DNA of 64,000 bases from PCPOR2b sp965220385 (GTDB taxonomy: Bacteria; Poribacteria; WGA-4E; PCPOR2b). The notes beneath the pieces are model-generated. The model was given only the letters and a program-made list of their open reading frames with translations, searched no databases and was not told where the DNA came from. Position numbers and translations under genes: made by a program. Every line of letters starts with the position of its first letter. Position 1 is the stretch's first letter. Where the stretch lies: assembly GCA_965220385.1 (NCBI GenBank), contig OZ244825.1, forward strand, positions 3,596,001 through 3,660,000, in the 5' to 3' direction. This document shows positions 26,582-33,634 of the stretch, in pieces.

Positions 26582-26862
26582 TTTGAAAGGAAAATGGTCC
26601 AATGGACTGGTTTCCAGCTTTCTGATCAAGGATATTCCTTGAGTTTTGTGGGGGCTCCGAGTTACTGCTCGAAGCCCCCTGAAGCAACACGAGAGATGGA
26701 CTCGAATCGCTTCGCCATTGTTAGGGTGAACGCCTAACAATTGTTTGATAGTATACCCTTTGATGCCATTGGTTTCAAGCGGAAACAAAAAGGGCTGCGC
26801 GATTTGAGGACGCAGCCTTTTTTTGTTTTCGGTTGGAACGGTGGTATGAAGGAGAACGTCTA
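26582..26862 (+). promoter_or_regulatory. module leader RNA 1 with attenuator-type terminator
   Basis: Untranslated leader conserved in all four modules. Stems in order: P1, GGGGGCTCCGAG (26650-26661) with CTCGAAGCCCCC (26668-26679); P2, GAAGC with GCTTC enclosing CGAG/CTCG (about 26681-26715); P3, ATTGTTAGG (26717-26725) with CCTAACAAT (26733-26741). The last is an intrinsic terminator, GGCTGCG (26793-26799) with CGCAGCC (26811-26817) and seven T, only 38 nt before the A1 start codon. The order suggests regulated readthrough (riboswitch- or protein-controlled attenuation); the ligand is unknown. Confidence 0.65.
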
Positions 26863-27267
26863 ATGTCAGCGAAGGAACGCTTCAAAGCGTTGGTGTTTGT
26901 TATCAGTTTATTGACCATCGGGCTTGTTAGTAATTTCCACCCGCTTTTGCTTGAGAATGCTGAGGCCCATCATGGTAGCATTCAGCAGTGGTCTGTCACA
27001 TGGATAGAGGAGGGTATTGTCAAGTCGAAACACAAAGGCAAAGTTGGGAAAAGTTGTCCCTATTCATGCGGAGACAAACGGCTAGCCGACAAATATGAAG
27101 TGACAAGAGCCGACTTTGAAATAACGCGCAATTATCTCTACGATGGACACACAACTCGTTATATGGAAAATCAAACAGAGTTGTCAGGAACCCGGCGCGT
27201 TGGTAATGAATACCTTTATTGGCATCATTACAAAACTAACAGTCTTTCTTGTCATAATAATAATTAG
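26863..27267 (+). CDS. module protein A1: small secreted protein of unknown function
   Basis: 134 residues. The signal peptide (about 1-33, KERFKALVFVISLLTIGL, then a likely ENAEA cleavage end) is nearly identical to those of A2 and A3. The mature part starts with HH, is rich in His, Tyr and Lys, contains CPYSC, and ends SCHNNN; beyond the signal it does not match A2-A4. The Cys residues suggest disulfide bonds. ATG 26863 follows GAAGGAG; a TTG at 26833 would start inside the leader and is rejected. The B1 gene starts 9 nt after the stop. I do not recognise a family. Confidence 0.75.
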   Translation: MSAKERFKALVFVISLLTIGLVSNFHPLLLENAEAHHGSIQQWSVTWIEEGIVKSKHKGKVGKSCPYSCGDKRLADKYEVTRADFEITRNYLYDGHTTRYMENQTELSGTRRVGNEYLYWHHYKTNSLSCHNNN

Positions 27268-27276
27268 GAGGTTTCA

Positions 27277-28479
27277 ATGCTTAATCGTCGTTTAATTCCC
27301 TATTTCATTGTGGTAGGTATCGGTGTGTTGCTTTCAGTCTGCTACATGGGCTATAGGGAATACCAAAAGCACGTTGAATTTGAGGCGTTTATGGCAAAGG
27401 TTCAAGCAACCTTGAATAAAGATAGCAATCCATCCCTAGTCTCAGCACGGACTGAGCAGATGGAATCCAATCTTCAAGGGATAAGCACAAGTTCTTCAGT
27501 GACTACACATCAGAAGCCGTCAAATATGCCGCAGCCAGAAGATTTCATGGCTACATATCAGAGACTGTCAAACATGCCAAGTCCGATAGATACCCTCGGC
27601 GAGCCCGTGAAAGTAGGAGTAGTTTCATCTGCTGAGACAGACGAGGAACCCGTAGACATGGCGGAGCTTCCACCAGAAATACGAGCGCAGTTACCCGATC
27701 CTGATGCGCCTATGAAACCGCTGCGTGTCCAGACCCCTGACGGAAATATCCGGGTAATCTTAGTCCCTGCGGGTATAGATTACAACGAGGTGGATATTGC
27801 ACTGTCAGAGGAAATAGCCAATAGTCCGGCTGCTCGTGTTTTGGGGCGGTTCGACAAGGTGGGGAGTGTCCGAGATTCGGAGATTCCAGAAGGGGAAACT
27901 GCCGAGTCGTACATAGATAAAAAGCGTTGGTCTACAGTCTTGGGTGTCTCCATCGAAGAGGTTGGAAAAATGATGGAGAGAGGACACATTCAAAGACGAA
28001 ATGTATCGAGGTCACCTGTCGTAGAGTTTCCCATTGAAGAGCTTATCGGCGATGACCATCACCACCAAAGCAGTGAAAGTATTGACGAGGCACTACCGAG
28101 TGGGGAACATCAATCGAAAGTCCCTGTGTTTGATAGGAGGCTCTTCGAAGATACACAGCGCGCCCCGGTTCGCTCTGATGTCCCCGTTTCTCCATTAGAT
28201 CCACCCGATATGGTCAAGCCTATATCCCCTCAAAGTGTAGAGGACATCGAAAAACAGTTGACGCCTGAAGGGATTGAAGCGGAGTTGAGCCAAGGGCTAT
28301 CCCCTGATCGTTTCAATAACGCACAACAGTTGATAGACCAGTACGGCACAGAGGAGGGGCTGCGTCGGTTGAGGGAATCTGACCCGGAAGCGGCTCGGCG
28401 GTTTGAGCGGGAGCGTCGTCCTGCACCTTCCCGCAATGCGCCTGATGGGGGGCAACCGGAATCAGGATCAAAAGATTAA
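27277..28479 (+). CDS. module protein B1: membrane-anchored protein with conserved C-terminal cassette
   Basis: 400 residues. One N-terminal span (about 7-26) puts the rest in the periplasm. The middle is Pro/Ser/Glu-rich and unlike B2-B4, with a short ordered part (about 130-250) and a DDHHHQ run that could bind metal. The C-terminal cassette (about 344-400) is shared with B2 and B3: AQQLIDQYGTEEGLRRLRES, then a charged run, SRNAPDGGQ and final SKD. AGGAGG precedes ATG 27277. Function unknown. Being coupled to A1 suggests an anchor, receptor or immunity-like partner, but nothing in the sequence proves this. Confidence 0.75.
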   Translation: MLNRRLIPYFIVVGIGVLLSVCYMGYREYQKHVEFEAFMAKVQATLNKDSNPSLVSARTEQMESNLQGISTSSSVTTHQKPSNMPQPEDFMATYQRLSNMPSPIDTLGEPVKVGVVSSAETDEEPVDMAELPPEIRAQLPDPDAPMKPLRVQTPDGNIRVILVPAGIDYNEVDIALSEEIANSPAARVLGRFDKVGSVRDSEIPEGETAESYIDKKRWSTVLGVSIEEVGKMMERGHIQRRNVSRSPVVEFPIEELIGDDHHHQSSESIDEALPSGEHQSKVPVFDRRLFEDTQRAPVRSDVPVSPLDPPDMVKPISPQSVEDIEKQLTPEGIEAELSQGLSPDRFNNAQQLIDQYGTEEGLRRLRESDPEAARRFERERRPAPSRNAPDGGQPESGSKD

Positions 28480-28733
28480 CGCGATTTTCAGGATAAAGCG
28501 GTTATTACCCAAGCTATCCTGATACAGACTGGGGGTATATCTTCGGAATATGAAGAATATGCCCCCTTTTTTTATGCCTGGTTCGCTCCGAACTTGGTCA
28601 AATTCCGATTTGATTGGGGTGGTTGATTTTGGATAGCATACAGCGTATCCGTTTGGGAATGTATCGGCATCAAGTGATGTTGTGCCTTGAATTACGGATA
28701 TGACTTACATAAATGTCAACACGCCTTAGCAAA
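28480..28733 (+). repeat. module tail repeat 1 with terminator (28531-28573)
   Basis: This stretch of about 250 bp recurs after B2, B3 and the B remnant of unit 4. It opens with CAGGATA and TATCCTG arms. A terminator follows: GGGGGTATATCTTC (28531-28544) against GAAGAATATGCCCCC (28552-28566) and seven T. The repeat runs to the point where the permease relic begins (TCAACACGCCTTAGCAAA). Confidence 0.85.
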
Positions 28734-28963
28734 CAGTTTCGTCCGTTGTATGACCGCTATCAGTGCGGTGATCTTTGTCGTCTCCGGTCGGTGGAATCTG
28801 ATCACCGTAGCGATTCTGGGCTTTGTTGAAAACAGCGACTTCTCGCAGGCGGCTGCGCTCTCGATAATTCTCATCCTGTTTGTAATGGCTGCTTTGGGAC
28901 TGATTCAGTTTGTGTTGATGTTGGCTTTCAAGCGGCGTATCACGGAATTTTTTCGGGATGCAG
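28734..28963 (+). pseudogene. permease 3'-end relic 1
   Basis: 230 nt collinear with 26009-26238 of the ABC permease gene. Only a few differences fall in the first 55 nt, and I see none in the remaining 175, so the copying or conversion was recent. It encodes the last 77 or so permease residues in frame but has no start or ribosome-binding site. The original stop is lost and the frame runs on to a TAA at 28978. It is not an independent gene. Confidence 0.88.
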
Positions 28964-29002
28964 AAACATCTGGCAACTAATTTTAAGGAGTTATGACATA
29001 TT

Positions 29003-29059
29003 ATGTCAAAACGCCCCAAAGGTGGCTGGTATTTTTATTGGTTGGATGGTATCTTATAA
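29003..29059 (+). CDS. possible 18-residue peptide upstream of leader 2
   Basis: MSKRPKGGWYFYWLDGIL, with AAGGAG 12 nt before the ATG, lies between relic 1 and leader 2 and is absent from the other modules. It may be a small peptide, the start of a lost gene, or chance. Its last codons overlap a TATAAT (29055-29060) that could be the -10 of module 2. Confidence 0.2.
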   Translation: MSKRPKGGWYFYWLDGIL

Positions 29060-29084
29060 TTGCGACTAGGATAGATAGTGATGA

Positions 29085-29294
29085 TGGCTCCGAGTTACCG
29101 CTCGGAGCCACCTTGGAGCAAAACGAGACACAACCTCGAATCGCTTCCTCATTGTTAGGGCGTATACCTAACAATTGTTTGATAGTATACCCTTTGATAC
29201 CATTCGTTTCAATCGAAAACAAGGGGGCTGCGCGATTTGAGGACGCAGCCCTTTTTGGTTTTCGGTCGGGACGGTGGTAATGAGGAGAAGAATG
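29085..29294 (+). promoter_or_regulatory. module leader RNA 2 with attenuator-type terminator
   Basis: Same layout as leader 1 with compensating changes. P1 is TGGCTCCGAG (29085-29094) with CTCGGAGCCA (29101-29110), P3 is ATTGTTAGG with CCTAACAAT (29151-29175) and a changed loop. The terminator is GGGCTGCG (29225-29232) with CGCAGCCC (29244-29251) and five T. The 11-nt terminator loop CGATTTGAGGA is unchanged. AGGAG before ATG 29295 lies just beyond the terminator. Confidence 0.65.
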
Positions 29295-29636
29295 ATGTCA
29301 GTAAAAGAACGCTTCAAAACGTTAGTGTTTGCCGTTAGCCTATTGACAATCGGGCTTGTTGGTAATTTCCCCCCGCTTTTGTTTGAGGCTGAAGCAGGCG
29401 CGGACAAGAAGATAAAGGTAACAAATCATATAAAATATAAAGATGCAGGTGGCTCTTACTGTAGTAACCTTGCAACCACTGTAGTCTCCTATGAGCCAGT
29501 TGTATACAATGGATATGGTCACTACTATAACTACCATATTATGGGTCAATCAGGACACCCCAATGGTCACGGGTGGCTGACAGCGGGAAAAGTCACTATA
29601 AATACAACTTTTACCATTGACAGTTGTTATACTTAA
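29295..29636 (+). CDS. module protein A2: small secreted protein
   Basis: 113 residues. Signal peptide (about 1-33, KERFKTLVFAVSLLTIGL, cleavage probably after FEAEA). The mature 80 residues contain a Tyr/His/Gly-rich stretch YNGYGHYYNYHIMGQSGHP and one Cys at each end (GSYCSN and DSCYT), probably a disulfide. It is clearly homologous to A3 but not to the mature parts of A1 or A4. ATG 29295 is 7 nt from GAGGAG; upstream ATGs at 29280 and 29292 are worse placed. No known family recognised. Confidence 0.78.
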   Translation: MSVKERFKTLVFAVSLLTIGLVGNFPPLLFEAEAGADKKIKVTNHIKYKDAGGSYCSNLATTVVSYEPVVYNGYGHYYNYHIMGQSGHPNGHGWLTAGKVTINTTFTIDSCYT

Positions 29637-29658
29637 GCATCGTTAGAAAAATAGGCAG

Positions 29659-29692
29659 GCCAGCCTCTACTCGTGTCTTCGTAGGGGCTGGC
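29659..29692 (+). promoter_or_regulatory. intercistronic hairpin between A2 and B2
   Basis: GCCAGCCTCTAC (29659-29670) pairs with GTAGGGGCTGGC (29681-29692) over a 10-nt loop: 12 bp with one G-U. It is followed by A, not T, so it is not a plus-strand terminator. A diverged copy stands at 31632-31659 between A3 and B3. It may set the A:B ratio by protecting or processing mRNA (inference). Confidence 0.6.
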
Positions 29693-29731
29693 AAAAAAAC
29701 AGTTAAGCGATTCAGAAGGGACGGTATTTTG

Positions 29732-30754
29732 ATGCGAAAGCTTATTCTATTCATCTCAGTGTTAGTCGTTTTAGTGGCAGGAGGGATTTTCTACTTAAAC
29801 GAGGAGAAAAAGCATTTTATAGACGATCTACCTCAATCCCCTGTAGCTGTTAACCAATCTATTAACAAATCCTCCTCATCAGTAAATGAAACGGAAGATT
29901 CTAACAACTTTTTTGAAGGACAGGTTGTTGAAGTGGATGGGGAGAGATTCATTCCTCATGAGACACTTCAACAGGAGCAGAACGCTTCCGCAGAAAAAAC
30001 GGCTTCAGAAACGCCTACTCCGGATGAGGAAGCGGACGAGAAAGCAGATTTTGTGCGCGACCAATGGCTTCAAATGTTTGGAGACATTCCACAGGTTCAT
30101 GCCGCCTCCGAATACATGCGAAAAATATACAAACAGGAACGACATATCCCCATTGATGAAGTGATTGCTGGCTTAGAAGCGTCACATTACCTTTTCCCAA
30201 ACGGTGGGCATGGAATACTCTTGAAAATGCGAAAATCTCAGAAAGCACAGGGGATCGACGTGGTTGAGTTCGTGTATGAGGAGATTGAGAATGAAAGGTA
30301 TGCGCCGGATTATAAGGAGATTGTTTTGAATGCCCCTGAGCCTTTCCCGTCCGATGCCTCTGTACCCGATAGCATTGCTTCAGGAAGTATTGATGAGGAT
30401 ATAGATGTTCTGCCGGCTCGCTCTGAGGGAACCCCTGTAATCCCAAAATCTAAGACCTCCGTCATGTCTGAGCATGTTCACCGCGAAGATGGGCATGCAC
30501 ACGAAACACAAACTATCAAAACACCTGCGCCGGCAGCTGCTAAAGGCGTTGAAGCAGACGGTTGGGTGGGATTATCGTCTGAACAACGGGAGCGGGCGAA
30601 ACGGTTATTTGACGAATATGGCACAACGGAGGGGCTTCGTCGGCTGCGGGAGTCTGACCCGGAAGCGGCTCGGCGGTTTGAGCGGGAGCGTCGGCCGGTG
30701 CCTTCCCGTAATGCACCTGATGGGGGACAATCGGAATCAGAATCAAAGGATTAA
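29732..30754 (+). CDS. module protein B2: membrane-anchored protein with conserved C-terminal cassette
   Basis: 340 residues. One N-terminal span (LILFISVLVVLVAGGIFYL) and then a periplasmic part. A conserved domain shared with B3 (about 120-205) contains QMFGDIPQVHAASEYMRKIY and YLFPNGGHGILLKMRKSQKA. A His-rich run HVHREDGHAHE (about 250-260) could bind metal. The C-terminal cassette (about 285-340) includes EYGTTEGLRRLRESDPEA. ATG 29732 is preferred: it follows AGAAGGG and the protein then starts MRK plus a span, as in B3. Function unknown. Confidence 0.78.
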   Translation: MRKLILFISVLVVLVAGGIFYLNEEKKHFIDDLPQSPVAVNQSINKSSSSVNETEDSNNFFEGQVVEVDGERFIPHETLQQEQNASAEKTASETPTPDEEADEKADFVRDQWLQMFGDIPQVHAASEYMRKIYKQERHIPIDEVIAGLEASHYLFPNGGHGILLKMRKSQKAQGIDVVEFVYEEIENERYAPDYKEIVLNAPEPFPSDASVPDSIASGSIDEDIDVLPARSEGTPVIPKSKTSVMSEHVHREDGHAHETQTIKTPAPAAAKGVEADGWVGLSSEQRERAKRLFDEYGTTEGLRRLRESDPEAARRFERERRPVPSRNAPDGGQSESESKD

Positions 30755-31005
30755 CGGGATTTTCAGGATAAAGCGGTTGTTATCCCGGCTATCCTCATAC
30801 AGACTGGGGGTGCATCTTCAGATTTGAGGATACACTCCCTTTTTTGTGCCCTGTTTGCTCTAAACTCAATGAAATGCTGATCTTATCGGGGTAGTCGATT
30901 TCGGATTGTGCACAGTGTATCTGTTTGGGTACGCATCGGCGTTGAGCAATGTTGTGCCTTGAATTACGGATATAATTCGCATAAATGTCAACACGCCTTA
31001 GCAAA
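30755..31005 (+). repeat. module tail repeat 2 with terminator (30806-30845)
   Basis: Collinear with tail 1. The terminator stem is a different but equally foldable sequence, GGGGGTGCATCTTC against GAGGATACACTCCC, then a T-run. The loop region contains GATTTGAGGA, also found in every leader terminator loop. The repeat ends at the junction with relic 2. Confidence 0.82.
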
Positions 31006-31047
31006 CAGTTTCGTCCGCTGTATGACCGCCATCAGTGCGGTGATCTT
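31006..31047 (+). pseudogene. permease 3'-end relic 2 (42 nt)
   Basis: Only the first 42 nt of the permease relic remain (from CAGTTTCGTCCG to GTGATCTT). It is then joined directly to leader 3. The sharp junction marks a deletion of about 190 nt of relic and all spacer that module 2 still has. Confidence 0.8.
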
Positions 31048-31262
31048 GGGAGCTCCGAGTGCCAGCTCAAAAAAGCCCCCTGAAGCAAAACGAGACATGA
31101 CCTAGAGTCGCTTCGCCATTGTTAGGGTGAACGCCTAACAATTGTTTTATAGTATATCCTTTGATGCCATTCGTTTCTATCGAAAACGAAAAGAGCTGCG
31201 CGATTTGAGGACGCAGCCCTTTTTGGTTTTCGGTCGGGACGGTGGTAATGAGGAGAAGAATG
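31048..31262 (+). promoter_or_regulatory. module leader RNA 3, partly degenerate
   Basis: P1 is damaged (GGGAGCTCCGAG against CTCAAAAAAGCCCCC) and P2 has lost pairs. P3 is intact, with ATTGTTAGG at 31118-31126 and CCTAACAAT at 31134-31142. The terminator remains: GAGCTGCG (31193-31200) with CGCAGCCC (31212-31219) and five T, with one mismatch. No promoter is evident next to it because of the deletion, so this unit may be misregulated or read from upstream. Confidence 0.6.
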
Positions 31263-31598
31263 ATGTCAGTAAAAGAACGCTTCAAAACGTTAGTGTTTGC
31301 CGTTAGCCTATTGACAATCGCGCTTGTTAGTAATTTCCACCCGCTTTTGTTTGAGGCTGAAGCAGGAGCTGATGAGAAGGTAAAGATAATAAATTATATA
31401 AAATATTACGATGTAGGCGGTGCTTACTGCACTACAAAACGTGTAACCTCCTATGAGACAGTTGTATACGACGGATATGGTCACTACTATAACTACCATA
31501 TCATGGGGCAATCGGGACACCCCAATGGTCACGGTTGGATAACCGTGGGAACTTACGTGATTCATACGACTATTCAGCTTAGTAGTTGTAATACTTAA
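31263..31598 (+). CDS. module protein A3: small secreted protein
   Basis: 111 residues, close homologue of A2: identical signal core (KERFKTLVFAVSLLTIAL), FEAEA end, and a mature part with YDGYGHYYNYHIMGQSGHP unchanged apart from N-to-D. Differences from A2 concentrate around the first Cys (GAYCTT) and the C-terminal end (LSSCNT), so the central Tyr/His/Gly motif is the conserved core. ATG 31263 follows AGGAG at the same spacing as in A2. Confidence 0.78.
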   Translation: MSVKERFKTLVFAVSLLTIALVSNFHPLLFEAEAGADEKVKIINYIKYYDVGGAYCTTKRVTSYETVVYDGYGHYYNYHIMGQSGHPNGHGWITVGTYVIHTTIQLSSCNT

Positions 31599-31631
31599 GC
31601 ACTTTGGCATCGTTAGAAGGCTAGGCAGCCT

Positions 31632-31659
31632 AGCCTCTACTAGCGTCTCCGTAGGGGCT
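31632..31659 (+). promoter_or_regulatory. intercistronic hairpin between A3 and B3
   Basis: AGCCTCTAC (31632-31640) pairs with GTAGGGGCT (31651-31659). Equivalent to 29659-29692, with a changed loop and a weaker base of the stem. Its retention in two copies argues for a role in the A-B transcript. Confidence 0.5.
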
Positions 31660-31726
31660 GGTAAATTCTCTTTTGCGACAAGGGGGAAACACACATTTCA
31701 GTGATTTCAGAAGGAGCGGTATTTTG

Positions 31727-32794
31727 ATGCGAAAGTTTATTCTATTTATGTCAGTGATAGTCGTTCTAGTAGCAGGCGCGATTTTCTACTTAAACGAGGA
31801 AAAAAAACACTTCATAGAAAATCTACTGCAATCCTCTGTAGCTGTAAACCAATCTATTAACAAATCCTCATCATCTGGAAATGAAATGGAAGGTTCTAAC
31901 GCCTTTGTTGAAGGGCGGCGGGTTGTAAAAGTGGATCATGAGGCATTTCCACAGGAGCAGACCGCAGCAGTAGAAACGCCCTCTTCAGAAACGCCCTCTT
32001 CAGACGAGACAGCAAATTTTTTCCGCGACCAATGGATTGGAATGTTTGGAGACATTCCACAGGTTCATGACGCCTCCGAATACATGCGAAAAATACACGA
32101 GGAGGAACGACATATGCCCATTGATGAAGTGATTGCTGGCTTAGAAGGGTTACACTACCTTTTTCCAAACGGCGGACATGGAATACTCTTGAAAATGCGA
32201 AAATCCCAGAAAGCACGGGGTATCGACGAGATTGAGTTCATGTATGATGAGGAGCTTGAGAATGAAAGGTATGCGCCGGATCATAAGGTGATTTATTTGA
32301 ATTCCCCTGAGCCTTTTCTGTCCTATCCCCCTGCATCTGATAGCATTTCTTCAGGAAGCATTGATGAGGATATAGATGTTCTGCCGGCTCGCTCTGAGGG
32401 AACCCCTGTAATGCCAGAATCTAAGACCCCCGTCATGTCTGAGCATGTTCACCACGAAGATGGGCATGGACATGAGGGCACCACAGTCAAAACACCTGTG
32501 CCAACGGCTGCTAAAGGTGTTGAAGCGAGCAGCTGGGAGGGGTTATCGCCGGAACAACGAGATCAGGCGAAAGCATTCTTTGACCAATACGGTACAGAGG
32601 AGGGGCTTCGTCGGCTGCGGGAGTCTGACCCGGAAGCGGCTCGACGGTTTGAGTCCGATCCCGATTCCATCGAGGATGCCGAGAATCGGCATAAATCGAG
32701 ATCCCGACGAGTCGGGATAGGGCGAGAGCGTCGTCCGGTGCCTTCCCGCAATGCGCCTGATGGGGGGCAACCGGAATCAGGATCAAAAGATTAA
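31727..32794 (+). CDS. module protein B3: membrane-anchored protein, cassette interrupted by a 23-residue insertion
   Basis: 355 residues, homologue of B2 throughout: N-terminal span (LFMSVIVVLVAGAIFYL), conserved domain with GMFGDIPQVHDASEYMRKIH and YLFPNGGHGILLKMRKSQKA, His-rich HVHHEDGHGHEG, and the C-terminal cassette FDQYGTEEGLRRLRESDPEA. In the cassette 23 residues encoded at 32654-32722 are inserted in frame after RRFE. The A2-like gene lies upstream. ATG 31727 follows AGAAGGAG. Function unknown. Confidence 0.78.
   Translation: MRKFILFMSVIVVLVAGAIFYLNEEKKHFIENLLQSSVAVNQSINKSSSSGNEMEGSNAFVEGRRVVKVDHEAFPQEQTAAVETPSSETPSSDETANFFRDQWIGMFGDIPQVHDASEYMRKIHEEERHMPIDEVIAGLEGLHYLFPNGGHGILLKMRKSQKARGIDEIEFMYDEELENERYAPDHKVIYLNSPEPFLSYPPASDSISSGSIDEDIDVLPARSEGTPVMPESKTPVMSEHVHHEDGHGHEGTTVKTPVPTAAKGVEASSWEGLSPEQRDQAKAFFDQYGTEEGLRRLRESDPEAARRFESDPDSIEDAENRHKSRSRRVGIGRERRPVPSRNAPDGGQPESGSKD
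32654..32722 (+). repeat. 69-nt in-frame palindromic repeat insertion inside B3
   Basis: Absent from B1 and B2 at the same place. It carries the 16-nt palindrome TCCCGACGAGTCGGGA and CCCGATTCCATCGAGG, related to the genome-dispersed CCCGATTTATCGGG repeat. It adds 23 codons without a stop, so a mobile palindrome has become protein-coding. Confidence 0.75.
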
Positions 32795-33046
32795 CACGAT
32801 TTTCAGGATTAAGCGGTTGTTATCCCGGCTATCCTGATACAGACTGGGGGTGTATCTTCAGATTTGAGGATACACTCCCTTTTTTTGTGACCCGTTTGCT
32901 CTAAACTCAGTGAAATGCTGATCCTATCGGGGTAGTCGATTTCGGATTGTGCGCAGTGTATCTGTTTGGATACACATCGGCATTGAGCGATGTTGTGCCT
33001 TGAATTACGGATATGACTTACATAAATGTCAACACACCTTAGCAAA
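32795..33046 (+). repeat. module tail repeat 3 with terminator (32846-32886)
   Basis: Collinear with tails 1 and 2. The terminator GGGGGTGTATCTTC against GAGGATACACTCCC pairs with only G-U wobbles, followed by seven T. The loop contains GATTTGAGGA as in tail 2. Confidence 0.82.
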
Positions 33047-33275
33047 CAGTTTCGTCCGCTGTATAACCGCTATCAGTGCAGTGATCTTTGTTGTCTCCGG
33101 TCGGTGGAACCTGATCACGGTAGCGATTTTGGGCTTCGTTGAAAACAGCGACTTCTCGCAGGCGGCTGCGCTCTCGATTATCCTCATCGCCTTTGTAATG
33201 ACTGCGTTGGGACTGATTCAGCTTGTGTTGACATCGGCTTTCAAGCGACGTATCACGGATTTTTTCGGAAGATAG
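33047..33275 (+). pseudogene. permease 3'-end relic 3
   Basis: Collinear with 26009-26238 but more diverged than relic 1. It keeps a stop (TAG at 33273) near the natural end. Homology to the true permease gene continues past the stop through 33276-33370 (GGGACGAAAGC and TCCTAAATATC), so the duplicated segment included permease downstream DNA. No start or ribosome-binding site. Confidence 0.85.
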
Positions 33276-33372
33276 ATATCTAAGAGCGGTTGATTAGGGG
33301 GACGAAAGCGGAAGTTGGCAAGGAAAAAAATCCTAAATATCAGAAAAAGTCGTTTTTTTATTAAAAAAGTGT

Positions 33373-33401
33373 TTGACAAGTTTTGGCAACTGATATATAC
33401 T
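33373..33401 (+). promoter_or_regulatory. consensus sigma70 promoter of module 4
   Basis: TTGACA (33373-33378), 17-nt spacer, TATACT (33396-33401). Transcription would start near 33408, inside a 15-nt palindrome and just before leader stem P1. Confidence 0.8.
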
Positions 33402-33406
33402 GACAT

Positions 33407-33421
33407 ATCATTAATAATGAT
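33407..33421 (+). promoter_or_regulatory. palindrome at the module 4 transcription start
   Basis: ATCATTAATAATGAT, a perfect 7+1+7 palindrome placed over the expected +1. It is a candidate repressor site, with no equivalent at modules 1-3. Confidence 0.4.
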
Positions 33422-33422
33422 A

Positions 33423-33634
33423 GGGGCTCCGAGTTACTGCTCGAAGCCCCCTGAAGCAACACGAGAGATGGACTCGAATCGCTTCGCCATTGTTAGGGTG
33501 AACGCCTAACAATTGTATGATAGTATACCCTTTGATACCATTCGTTTCAAGTGGAAACAAAAAGGGCTGCGCGATTTGAGGACGCAGCCCTTTTTTTGTT
33601 TTCGGTCGGAACGGTGGTAATGAGGAGAAGAATG
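33423..33634 (+). promoter_or_regulatory. module leader RNA 4 with attenuator-type terminator
   Basis: Nearly identical to leader 1: P1 GGGGCTCCGAG (33423-33433) with CTCGAAGCCCC (33440-33450), intact P2, and P3 at 33489-33513. The terminator is GGGCTGCG (33564-33571) with CGCAGCCC (33583-33590) and seven T. The following gene is unrelated to A1-A3, so the leader itself is what is conserved. Confidence 0.68.

Noticed and set aside
28687..28980. 97-codon frame that looks like a small membrane protein
   Set aside because: It is the permease 3' relic read in frame, with only a TTG upstream and no ribosome-binding site; treated as a pseudogene fragment.
28993..29280. 95-codon frame running through leader 2
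   Set aside because: It reads straight through P1, P3 and the terminator of the conserved leader; its ATG is only 2 nt from the AAGGAG.
33027..33275. Second apparent small membrane protein
   Set aside because: Same reason: relic 3 of the permease gene end.
26650..33600. Repeated leaders considered as a CRISPR-like array
   Set aside because: Only four copies about 2 kb apart, with protein genes between them, no short regular spacers and no cas genes.
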